From Glandiceps talaboti (taxonomy: Eukaryota; Hemichordata; Enteropneusta; Spengelidae), in the NCBI RefSeq assembly GCF_964340395.1, contig NC_135550.1:12758408-12822407 (forward strand): 64,000 nt of DNA. Reading direction: 5' to 3'. The translations under genes and the position numbers were made by a program. A model generated the notes under the pieces. The model was given only the letters and a program-made list of their open reading frames with translations. It made no database searches and had not been told where the DNA came from. Shown here piece after piece: positions 36,201 through 48,516 of this stretch (position 1 is its first letter; each line of letters starts with the position of its first letter).

Positions 36201-37074
36201 TTTTGATAATCATATTAATTTGCTGACGTCAAGTTAAGTATGTTGGCCCCAGAATCGTAATCGCAAGTCTATTTCTTAATGCTCCTATTTGAAATGTCTA
36301 ATAACCCGGATGTGGCCTACATTGCCGAATGTTAGAATTTGTTCCAATAATTCCGAAATACGATCTTTTGAATGGTAACATTTGTAGTGAAGACAGTAAA
36401 AACTTACTTGACAGTTATCAGAGTACACTTGTAAAAGAACAACCTTAGTTACTAGAATATTCGATACAATGTATATATAGAGTACATGTACCTTAAGGCC
36501 TTTTTTTATCTAAGTACTTTATGCAAGTCTTCTTCTTCTTTTTTTTTATCTTTAACAAGCTTTCCCAAGTAGTCATATTTAAAGTACTCAGACAAACAGA
36601 CACTCGAGTGCAAAATTATATTTCATGAAACAGTATATTCCGTATAGAATTGGAGAGTTCGAGATAGCCATCCGTACATATGTGAATAGTTTGTTAACGT
36701 TTTGTACGAGTGTGCGCTTGAGAACAATTACGAAATCACACGACAGCATTATTAACGATAACAATCAATTGTTTCTATCGACATGGCTCTGGTTTCAAGA
36801 CAATGGCGGCTTCACTAATTATTTTATCTTGTATCCTCATTTTTTGGAACATAAAATGTTCATATATGTCGTCAGCATGGCTGGTGATAACGATTTCATT
36901 TGATGACATAACTACATACGAATATGACCTGCCACAGTCCATAGAGAGACGGTGAACCACTTTTTACTGACTAACTGAACTTATAATATAGGTTGCATGC
37001 ATAGAGTTTTCCGTATGTATGGGTTGGATTGAATTTTCACAGCATTATATTCTTACACTAACAAAAAATAAACA

Positions 37075-37310
37075 TGCACACACACACACACACACACATA
37101 CATACATACATACATACATACATACATACATACATACATACATACATACATACATACATCCTCAGACTAGTGGTCTGAGATACAACACAACACAACACAA
37201 CACAACACAACACAACACAACACAACACAACACAACACAACACAACACAACACAACACAACACAACACAACACAACACAACACAACACAACACAACACAA
37301 CACAACACTG
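37075..37310. repeat. (CA)n, (CATA)n and (CAACA)n pentanucleotide array
   Basis: Short (CA)n is followed by (CATA)n to about 37,160. After 20 bp of unique sequence comes a perfect CAACA/ACACA pentanucleotide array of about 125 bp (37,183-37,308). Confidence 0.95.
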
Positions 37311-40300
37311 ACCCGTATTACAGATAATGTTGATTTCATATTCAACATTACTTCAATAACAAAGTCTTTCATTTCCATCCGGCGACTTTCATTTAATATC
37401 CCAAGTTATTCCAGAAAGTTTTACAAAGAATGGATGATGACATTTGAACCTCAATTCCAGTCGTTCTTGACTTTTATGTACATCTTGTAGTGTGATAAGT
37501 GTTACAACGAAATCCAAGTGTTTCCGTTATGTTTCCTTTATATTTTGTCAGATGATCCTACATTCCTCGATCCTGACGTGAACTGTGCATGTATATATAC
37601 TATGCATAGTTGAGGGTTATTAATGTACATTGTATTTATAAATAAACAATATGTAAATCTGGGGGTAAAAGTGACAGTTTCCTGAAAGGAACAAGTGTTA
37701 TATTTGTGATGTACATTTCCATTGTGTAATGTGTATATTTTGAACATTAAAGCCAGGTTTAAAATCTGTGTCTTGGTGATGCGTCTTGGGTGTTTTTGTT
37801 GTATAGAATGTTATATACACCGTACATTTTAATACTTACTTAGTTTGTATTCAGACGCCGATTATATTTTATTACATTCCATAAAATAGCTTCTAAATTA
37901 TTATTACATATGTTATGTCACGAGTTGTAATGCTAGACTGTAGTTGACCTTACATGACCTCATTAATTATTCATTATGTAATACACATACGCAGTTACGT
38001 TCACACACGTAGTCAGTGTCTCTTCTGTATTCACTTCACACGTCCACTACACACCATACTACAACTTATTACACAACATGATCCCCACAGAATACAGGAG
38101 TCAACATACTTGTAATCAAACATTGGTGATTTTTTTTAATGATTTAAATAAAAATCAACTTTCAACATATACATACATATCACTTGTGTACCTTCATATA
38201 CAATGTTAAAATCACACAAATGTTTCGCTGAATTACAATTGAACAGAAGTTATTTTAAGTACACAAACTATAGTGATGACGCAAACAAATAGCCGCCTAT
38301 GCGGTATCCGTTGAAACAGCGCCCCCAATAAGCTGGACATGAAGTAATTATTTCTGTTGTTTTTGTTGAACTGTCAAAGGGCCATGCAAATCAAAGCAAG
38401 TAATCGCAATTGATTGTGATAAGCTGATTGGTATTAATTGAGATGATTAAAATAATTTGAGTGATAGATTTGGTCAATTCAGCTATATCTTTATTGAAAG
38501 CTATGCTGAATCATGATAATAACCACGATACAAGGGGTAAATAACACTGAGCACTAAACCATAAATACTTTGTACTGTTAATAACAGAATTATTCATCAC
38601 ATACCATCTTTTACCGATGTTTTTTCGATTGTAAAATATACATATAGGATTAATTTTGACTGCACTGTTCCATGACTGTCATTGCCTGTTTGGTGTCAAA
38701 GGTAATACATCCTGACATTACAACAAATACGTGTATATACTGAGAATCATGCTTATGCTTGACAGAAGACCCTGTTTAGGTTCAAAGTTCATACATCCTG
38801 GACATCAGAATAAGTACAGGATCAAAAGCAAAGTTTATGACAGGATTACTTGTCCTGTGTCAAAGGTTACATATCTGAGCATCACCGAACAAGAACATAC
38901 ATACAGTCATTCATTCATTACCAGAGATACATTGAACATATTTTGAGTTGCCAATTAATGTAACCATGGCGATGACAACACTACGTTTTTGATTTTCTGA
39001 TAATTTACAAAGTCCAAGTATACATTTTTTGCAAAAGAGTCCTATCAATATTACAACTTTTAAATTCGTGATAAGAAATGTCTAAAAATTCAAGTAAATT
39101 TTTTTCTCTAAAATAGCCTGACTTGCATACCCAGGATTTGTTTTGGTTTGCAGTCTTCCTGTTGGTTGCTACATTATCTACAGGGTCTTATTTTCCACTC
39201 AGCTTAGTTTACATTTTGAAAAGTATTCACAACATTATCCTCTTGGCTGAGTACATTTTGTTAATGAAACATAAAATGAGAACGGTTAATTGCTGCGATT
39301 GTGTATCAGGTTTTAATAAAATTTCTTTTAACTTTTCTATTTGGAAATGAAAGAACTAGTACACTTGTGAAGGCAATCACGCAGTTAAGGGAAGCCAAAC
39401 TTTACATGCAACATATCAGGAAGGCATTACTTAGCATGTTCTTTTTTAGTATAAAATAATGAAGTCAATGCTGTCCTTGTTCAATGTTAGTCGTGGGGTC
39501 GTAGTTACAGATTGTGCAACTTTAAAATTTCTACAAAAAGGTTGACATGTACTTACAGCTGTTCAATTGGCATTAAAGAGGAAGGACACCTTGTGAAATC
39601 ACATTGTTTAATCAAAACCTGGATGTTAAATGATAGAAAATAGGTTGATTTCTATCACTTTCACGATCATGGAATTGGTATCAATCCACCATATCAGGCG
39701 GAAGTGATGTTATGAGACTTGCTAGGCAACTTCCATTAAAACATATTACTGTAACAATTGAAATTATAATAACAATAGAAATGGCTGATGATGTGTTTAA
39801 CAGATGTTGTGTTGCAAGTCTAATACATAACTGCTGCCAAAATTATGATCAATGTCACCTCTGTAACTGATAAGTTAAAATGAATGAAACCAACACATTT
39901 GATCTTACTTAACATCTAAGTTTTCATTAAAACAAGTGAATTCACAAGGTAACCTTCCCCTTTAACATAAAGGTACATTACATAAATATTCCAATACATG
40001 TTGAGATAGAGAACTTCCGAAACATGCTAACAGTACAATGAATTTTTTTTTTCCAAAAACGTACTTCGTGTGAGTTGCCTCTAACAATATTGATACTCAT
40101 GAGTTGGAAATCAAATTGCTATTTGATGAAAATAAGTCACACGCCACTTTAATGAGAATGTGAATAAATATCACCATAAAAAAAGAAAAAGTTCAACGAT
40201 AAATAGTGCCTCTTTATGACATCATTTCCTACAGTTTAGATTTACATCTTCAGTAGCTTTTAAATCTAAAATAATATATTTTCACTTTTTTCTTCCTACA

Positions 40301-41071
40301 AAAGGACTGCTTGTTTTCACTCTCATTTAAAATATACAACACTATAAAAAACTATAAAATATGTTTCATGAAAAATAAAATTTCTATATCATCACATTTC
40401 TCTTGTGCTTTTTTTACTGGCAGTGATACTAAAAAAAATTTAAGTGTTTCTGACAAAATTAAGACTCAACCACTGGGAAATGAAATATCTCAGGAGTTTC
40501 ATTTTCAAGGTGTAATTAAGATATTGACTTTCTCTCATTTGTACAATTTTTTTGTGTGTGTGACATCAAAAGTAACATTTACTGTGCAATGTATTTCTAC
40601 ACTAGCTTTCAATATTTGTGCTATGGTGGTTTGTGTGTGTTATTCTTTATGGCATCATAACACTAAAGCTATATCAAACTATTGTTGATTTCAGATCTAA
40701 CGCCAAGACTACACACTGAGTCTATCTCTCACATCATCCAAGATGCCCTGATTATCGACTTTAGATGACAAAAATATAATAATACAGACTAATCGGTCAG
40801 TTTTCACATACAAAACATTCTACTCAGCACTGTGTAATCCGACATATTCCAAATTGATGTGATACAAACATTGCTTAGAATGAAAGTTGAGCTCTTAAAT
40901 GCCCGCATCTGATTAAGATTAATATTTAAGTGTGAAAACATATGTCTAAACAGAGCTATTAATAAAGTTGGTCCAGAACAAAATAATGATCCGATGTAAT
41001 CTGTATGACTCCATTGATAAGATAACACTAAAGTGACGTCCTGGGATTGAAATCCTGGCCTTTAAGTTCTT

Positions 41072-41184
41072 TTCACTTGGTTCATTGAAAATACATTGAC
41101 TAGCAAACAAAGCTATATGCATCCATCCATCTGTCCATCCATCCATCCATCCATCCATACATACATACATACATACATACATTG

Positions 41185-41264
<80 letters not shown>

Positions 41265-41765
41265 AGCAGGTAGTGCAGCTATTCATAAAGAACTTTGTAA
41301 TTTTTTAAAACTGAATAAAAGGCAGCAGTGAGTACAATGTTTACATCTATGTCTACGTCAGAGTGAAAGAAATAACAGAAAGATGTGGTCCATTATAACA
41401 TGGACATCTAGTTGAAGATTTGGGAACAAAAAAAATAGACAACAATGAAATTTTCATATACTGTCTATCTAGTATGATACAAACATATATGTAGTCTATA
41501 GTGAAGTTATAAATGGTACTTAGAATTTGGTTCATTGTACTATGAAGTTGACTAACAAGCAAAACTATATATGTACACATACAAGTAGGCAGTGCAGCTA
41601 TGTATAAAGAACTAATAATCTATATCTCAAAACAAGAAGGCAGTGAGAAGTGTTTATAATCTATGTCAGCAATGAATGAAAGAATGGTCTATTATAACAT
41701 AGATATCAAGTTGAAGTTTTGAAACTAAAAACAACTGACTGTGAAAAATTTGAATTTATGATGAA
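41072..41765. repeat. Diverged tandem duplication split by a microsatellite
   Basis: Two copies in direct order share TTGGTTCATTG, then AGCAAA-CTATAT, then ACATACAAG(C/T)AGG(T/C)AGTGCAGCTAT, TAAAGAACT, GTCCATTATAACAT-like blocks and AGTTGAAG. Copy 1 starts near 41,078 and contains a (CATC)(CATA)(CA) block of about 140 bp that copy 2 (from about 41,528) lacks. The copies are clearly homologous but substantially diverged. Confidence 0.6.
41121..41262. repeat. (CATC)n-(CATA)n-(CA)n microsatellite
   Basis: Compound tract of CATC (about 41,121-41,158), CATA (about 41,158-41,182) and about 65 bp of CA, inside the first copy of the local duplication. Confidence 0.95.
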
Positions 41766-42084
41766 GATTATCTGTCACTAAAATTGACTAGTTCATAATG
41801 ATAATTTTGATTCAGAGTTGTCCCGTAAGTTTCAACAACAAAAAATATCTGCAGTGACTAGATTGTTTAAGTTTAGGGCAATATGTACAATGTACTCAGC
41901 TATATCGGAAATGCACTGTATGCAACTATATGAAATATATTTATTCAAGCTAGGGAGTCACTGTAGAGCTTGGTCAGGGCCAGTTAACCAAGACTCTCTA
42001 TATCTACCAACTCCATATGCAATATTTGACCAGCAATAAAGGTATATGTATAATCTGGGTAGAATTTCCTCTGGACAAAACCAA

Positions 42085-42090
42085 TTTATT
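42085..42090 (-). promoter_or_regulatory. Possible polyadenylation signal of the RhoGEF gene
   Basis: AATAAA on the minus strand about 180 nt after the RhoGEF stop codon. It is the first such hexamer downstream of the gene. Other TTTATT copies lie further on, for example near 41,937. Confidence 0.4.
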
Positions 42091-42267
42091 CTCCCACCTG
42101 TCCATTACCAATTGCTGTTAGTACTCCATATTACGTACAGCTTCCATTCTTGAGCTACTAAAGCAGCTAAAAAAAACTGTGATACTCTCTCGCACATAGT
42201 TTGATTGGTGATAGAATTTTCCTCTAGACACCCCAAGACAGTTTAGATACCCCCTTCTTCCTTCATA

Positions 42268-42430
42268 CTATACTGCACTACAGGGATCCCCATTCTCATC
42301 TTCATATGTCATCGGTATAGGTGACGCTGCATGGTGATTGGCCCCTATCTCAGTATCAGCTGTATTGGTATACTGTCCATTATTCATCACAGTAGGGCTT
42401 CCAAACTCTACCACTCGGCTTGATTGGCTC
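42268..42430 (-). CDS. ARHGEF33: RhoGEF exon 14 (C-terminus)
   Basis: After the acceptor TTATAG the first base completes an Arg codon, or a Glu codon if the 24-nt microexon is included. 53 further residues follow, starting SQSSRVVEFGSP and ending in an acidic YEDENGDPCSAV, then TAG. No domain. Confidence 0.8.
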
Positions 42431-45400
42431 CTATAACAAAATAACGAAGTCAAGAAATGACATCTTAGTATATGAACCATTAGGTGTAGTTTATACCAAT
42501 ACATATTGTATATATCACACAAGAGATATAGAATTATTGGGGGGGGGGGGGGGGGGGGGGGAGTGTGCAGTTTAAGAGTTCTGTAACACAACAGCAAAAC
42601 AATTATATATCTGACATTCATACTGATGTGAGGTGCTGTTGTTGTCATTAGTGTTAGTTATCTACATGGATTCTTCTAAATACAACATGAAAGTTAACAT
42701 ATCTATAATCAACAGTGCTAAATATAAGTAACTGAGCAAGATGAACTTACACCACAATAAAACATACATGTTAAAAATTTCACCATGATCTTGCCTACAA
42801 GGAATCAACAATGTCTGTTTTCCATTTGAATGTAGTTGAGGACACTTTATTTTCTATTCCCGATACTACACACTTTGAAGTGAGCTATAGCTTTATTTCA
42901 GGTGATGGGTAAAATGCAGTACTTGTACCAGGAAAGGTTGAGCTTTTCATTCTTCCATTATGGAGATTACACTGTATGTTGGGACAAAGCACAGTCACTC
43001 TAATCTGGAAACGGCATGCAGTATATGAACACACAACTGAATATGGCACTGGTAATCCACCCTTCGGTTTACTAAGATAGACACAAACTAAATCTATTGT
43101 TCTTCAATGTGGTAGATTACACAAATCGGTGATAGCGGTTCCTCTGTTGTGTGATTCTAATCACTCTGTGACCAAGATAGTGTAAACATTGGAAGACCCA
43201 AAACAACACTGCAAGTTCATGGAATGCTAAATAATCTAGTTTTCAGACAGGCCTCAATACTAAGACTATAATTAAACCAAAGTCCATTCAATATCTAATC
43301 ACTGTTGTATTAACATGCTGCGACAATTGTTTCAGTTTGTGTCTATCTTTAGAAAACCGAAGGCTCAACTACCAGGGTGTAATATATCACATGGAATCTG
43401 AATAGAAAGAGACCTGTTAAAGTTCATTTTTTTATAACACACCAAAATCATACTGCATCATTGCATCATTTTGTTCAGAGACACTAAATACATACAATGT
43501 AGAAGTAAATGCAGTTCTGGTTTTTAAGTTTGTTTAGTTAAGTATCAATAAACACCAAGTTTTTAACATACATGTATATGCCACAGCTGAAAAATATCTT
43601 ACTATTTTCGTCAGAGCTCCTTTGTTGCAGAAGTGACAGAGGGGTAAGAAAACAAGATTATTTTTTTTTTAAAAGCCAAGTTATTTAGTATTTGTGATTG
43701 GTTATGATAAATGAATTGATGGGTGATAGAGTGACAATTATGACACTACATTACCATTACTAGATCTCAATTTGTCAAATTGAATATATATAAATATATA
43801 CATGTATGTTAAAATGAATGACATGCATGCAATGTTGGTAAACACTTGTTTGTATATATTATATACTTAAGTCAGATCTCTTTCTATACATGTAATGTAT
43901 GTGCATCATTCCAGCCCTGCGGTGTTACAATACAAATCAATGTTTGATATTGTGAATTTACAACTAGTACTTGTAGTAAACAAGAACTGGTGAAATATCA
44001 AGTGAAACTGACTGAAATTGATCAGGGGTTATAAATTTATACTGTAAAATGAACCATTCTGTCATCTTTCATCCCTTTAGTAAGTTATGTGCTACGAGTA
44101 CTACCGAAATTTGAATTTGCTCCGTCAAACAACAAACAAGTCAGCTAACACAAGACAACCCACCTCCCCCACCCCTGTCTTTGAGAAGAAAATGGCACAT
44201 GTACCATAACATCATATACATTCTATTTTATGTTATGACATCAGCAGACCTTTCTCATTAAATTGTTCCCTTCTTATGGATATGGTCCAGTTCGGACATA
44301 CAGTACCATGCTGAATATGTCAGCGCCCTCACTCGGACAAGGGCCCAGTTCTTTTGTTTTAACAAAGTTTGTTAGGATGTCTAAACTTTTAAAACAATCA
44401 TTACTAGTGGGTCTTCATTACATTACGAACTATACGTGCAATGTATGTGCTTATCTTTTAGATTGTATGCAATTTATATCACTTTCTACATTACAGATGA
44501 AGACTCCATTCACTGACACCAGTCGACATTGTCTCTATAAACTATACCTCCACATTACCACAGTATGTTATGTAGTTCACCACAAACAATTTATGATTAC
44601 TGTTCATGTACTTGATCTGTATTTAGAATAACATTCTTTACAGCTAGCTCAATGAACCATGCAAATAAAAACAAAACAAAACAAAACCAAAACCAAAAAC
44701 CCCAAAAAACAAAAAAATACTATATAAAGCATTCCAACTAAAATCAGAATTACTTACTCCTCACTTCCAGTGACTGGTTCACTAGAGAAGATGATGAAAT
44801 TAAATATACGGCAAATAGAATAAAATGAAATAGGAAAAAAAAAATGAAATGAAATGAAATGACACAAATGAAAATGAGATGAGAAAAGTTGTTGAAAAAT
44901 GCACACTTTAAAGTTAAAAACCAAATCAATAAAACAGGTATGCTGGCATATTTATTTCTCAAAAGAGTCAAAACCTAAGGGTCTTCAATGTCTAGACACA
45001 AACAGGAATCTTACAAAATCTCTGTTAATAGTTGTGTGTAAATTTCAATCACTTTCCAAAAATTCAATCACAACGAAGACATGTCAATTAAATTAGCCAG
45101 AACCTTACATTCAGAAAAAAATGATTTTATAATATCTGGAGTTTGAATAATTTTATCTTGAATGAATTGTCACCATTTTTTAAAATGAATTATGATAATT
45201 TATGTTTTTCATTGATTTCATGGTCAAATTGTGTGTCACATTTAAGATATCATGTCATATTTGCATTTTGAATCAACAGAATTTGATGGAGATGTTTTAT
45301 GTGCAAACTCTGTTAACTATGACACTTGAGAACATTACAAACACGACAAAAAAATTCAAGCTAATTTTAAGTCAATATATTGTAAAGTATCATGTTATTA

Positions 45401-48400
45401 AAAACTTTGGTATGTCTAAGAAAACTGGTAATTCTGGGTTTAAAGCTAGCATATATTTAGACTATTCTGACTCGGTATGATTTTGATTAGTAAAATGAAC
45501 TGTGTTATAATTGTGATTAAAAATAAAAGATTGAAGTTCAATATATGAAAGAATTTTGGTCATTAGTTGTCAAAATGAACATACTTTTGAAAATACAATA
45601 TTTTATTATTTCAAAAAACTTACCTTCTTTTAAAGAATATTGTTCTAAGTGAGTTACGCAATGATGCTCTTTTGGCTGACTTCTCGCCTGCTTCATAATT
45701 CTTCTGTCTGTATTTTGTAGGTTTATTTTTATTTTTCTTCCGATGAAGTTGGTTTTCATCTTCCCATACCCCAGTTACGACTTGCGGTTTTGGCTGTTCC
45801 TGTGTGGGCGTCTTGGACCGTTCTGGTGTATTATAGGGGTATGGTGAGTTACGTCCCATGGATACTGGAGTTTTACTTCTTGGTCTTTGGTGGTAACGTG
45901 GGTCAACAATCGCTGGTGATGAAGTGATATCCCTGACAGGTGTTTGTTGTAATTCTTGTTCTCTTTGGTACATTTGCTGTTCCTTTTCCAGCTGTTCCCT
46001 CCGCACCTGTTCAGCCCTTGACAGAGCTTTCCCCGGTTGCGATGGTGTGTAAACCACACCATCTGCATCCTTGTTACCATAGATACCAAAACTTGGTCTC
46101 TTAACAGGTAACGATTTTCTTTTGTCAATAATTGGCTTTTGTTTCATTTTAACAGTTTCGGACTCTTTCCAATGATTCTGTTCAACATTTATATTTGGAT
46201 CTCCGGACACATTGTTTGCAGCAAATTGATGATTGCCTTGGTCAGTGTATTGTTCAGGAGGTGTAAGATCCAAAAAACCCATACTAGAATATTTACTCTC
46301 ATCAAACCTGTCCACATAACTGGCTCCAATCGGCTGTTCACTATAATTTTGGTAATGTGAGGCATACCCGTCCTTATTTGGCAGTGTGTAATAATCATAC
46401 ATACTATGTGATTGAGGTAGCGATGTCTCTCCTCCAGTCATTGCACTCACATTGAGTTGTGTATCAGTTGCAGACCGACTAGGTACATTGTACATATTAC
46501 GACTAGGAGTTGTTCTCCCGTTCTCCTCTTGGCCCTCCTTATGCCGGGATCTTCCGTGAGACTTATCTTTCCTTCTTTTCCGTATTTGTGATTCCACTGG
46601 AGTTGCATTGAGTTGAAAGGATAGTGTCATTTTGTCATTTATATCCTCTGAGCTGTATCTTCCCGATGAATGTCTTTGGTCATCACTTACTGTTTTTCTG
46701 TATAATTTGTATTTCTTTAGTTTGTCCAATGATGATCTGAAAATGAAAGAAAATGAATGTATTTCTCAAATTTATTATACACCTTTTTTTCCAGTTACCC
46801 ATCATGCAGTTATTTCAAAACAAGTATCACATGAGGACGCCACCCCCCCCCCACCCCCCACCCCCCCACCCCCCCCCCCCCCCACCCCCCATATGAGGCA
46901 AACTTTGGGCTTGAATGATATGGTAGAAATTGATGAAGCCAACAAAATATTACCAAAAATTCCCTACAAAAGTGTTATTGCCATTGGAAACAATGCTAGT
47001 AGAATGTTCTGACTGATTGAGAATGCAACCAATATTTGTCATGAAATACTGGGAATGATGATTATTTCAAGGCAGTTTTACAGTACTCAACGATTGGCCC
47101 TCACTTTTGAGCCAGTAACTGCTTCTGAACAGCACTCCCAGTGGCCAAACGATAAAATCTTTTGTTTTTCTGATACATGGAATATGGTATATCGAAGACA
47201 CAGTTTATATGCATGAACAAGTTACTAGTAGTATTTTTTGTCACTGAGTACTATACTTTTAGAGTATCAGCCTCTGTGCATTGTATTGGTATTGGTATAC
47301 ATGTCAGTTCTAGAAATAGAATTTCATGCACCTCTCCTATCACCAACATCTATATCTGCATGTAAGGCAGTGAAATTAGGTACTGTACAGTGTGGATGGT
47401 AGTATTTAAACACTCATAAATCTACACATTCATAACTTCATAACTTCTGTTCCTTTCACGGCTGAAACCATTTCTCTCATCGATAAGTCATTACCTGCCA
47501 TTATCTGGGAGTAGTTGGTCAAGGTCAAAGTCAAGGTCAATGTCATCTATAGATGGGCCCATGGAGTGAACGCCACTGTCCTTGTGAGAGGACACTGACA
47601 GTGCTGTACTACTGTGATTCAGTTTGTGCAAATCAAGACTACTACTGGACATGCTGGAGAGCTGAGATACATCACTGTCCCTACATTATTGGAGAAGAGA
47701 AATGATACAACAATAACATGGGAGGTCACAGGTCATTCAATACATGCAAATCATGCAAAATTATAAACTGGTAGCATGCATTCCAGTGCACTTCAAAAAA
47801 GGAAAGTCATGCAAACAACTTTACATTAACAACTACTAGGAATGGGATGGATAGGATATAGAACCTTTTTTTCTCTCTTATGGGATAAAAAAAATATAAA
47901 CAATTGAGAATTGTGTGTCAGGATAATATTGGACAAGTATTACAATCTCATTGGAAAGAAAAATAGTGCTAGTTTCAACAAAATATCAAACTTAAAACTA
48001 AAAACACCAAATAACACAAAAAAGTTCCAGCTTCCTAGATTTTATGTGCACAATTTTTGGGTTGGTCATTTTAAAGGTGTTTCACATACTCTATCATGTT
48101 TTGGAGTAAATCATATACTAGTTTTTCCCCAGCTATTTTAACTATAGTGAATGTTTTGATTGTACAGATCTCAACAAGTATATATACCTGTAACAACACA
48201 TTCTATTTGAACACAAAGTAGACATTCAAAGTCATAAGAATGCTTTTTAAAAAGGCTGACATTTGAGTCTGAACCCTTCCACTTTTTGAACCATTTGTTT
48301 GCATTTGTAATCAATTACGAAATATGAAATATATTCAGGCACAAAACATCAGATTTTGTTATTTGGACTTTGTGTATCAAATTTATAGATTACATTACAC

Positions 48401-48474
48401 CAATTCCATTCATACATGTAACTGCAATAGAACTTACAACTCACACATACACAAATGATACAATTACTTGATTA

Positions 48475-48516
<42 letters not shown>

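Larger units (their letters stand above)
33219..42267. other. Intergenic region between the convergent GPCR and RhoGEF genes
   Basis: It contains the 3' untranslated regions of both genes and unique AT-rich DNA. The (CA)/(CATA)/(CAACA) block at 37.1-37.3 kb, the compound (CATC)/(CA) block at 41.1-41.3 kb and a diverged tandem duplication at about 41.07-41.76 kb are the only structures I recognise. I see no further coding exon with good borders. Confidence 0.6.

Noticed and set aside
44263-44631. 122-codon plus-strand open frame inside the RhoGEF intron
   Set aside because: Composition follows AT-rich DNA, no splice or domain support.
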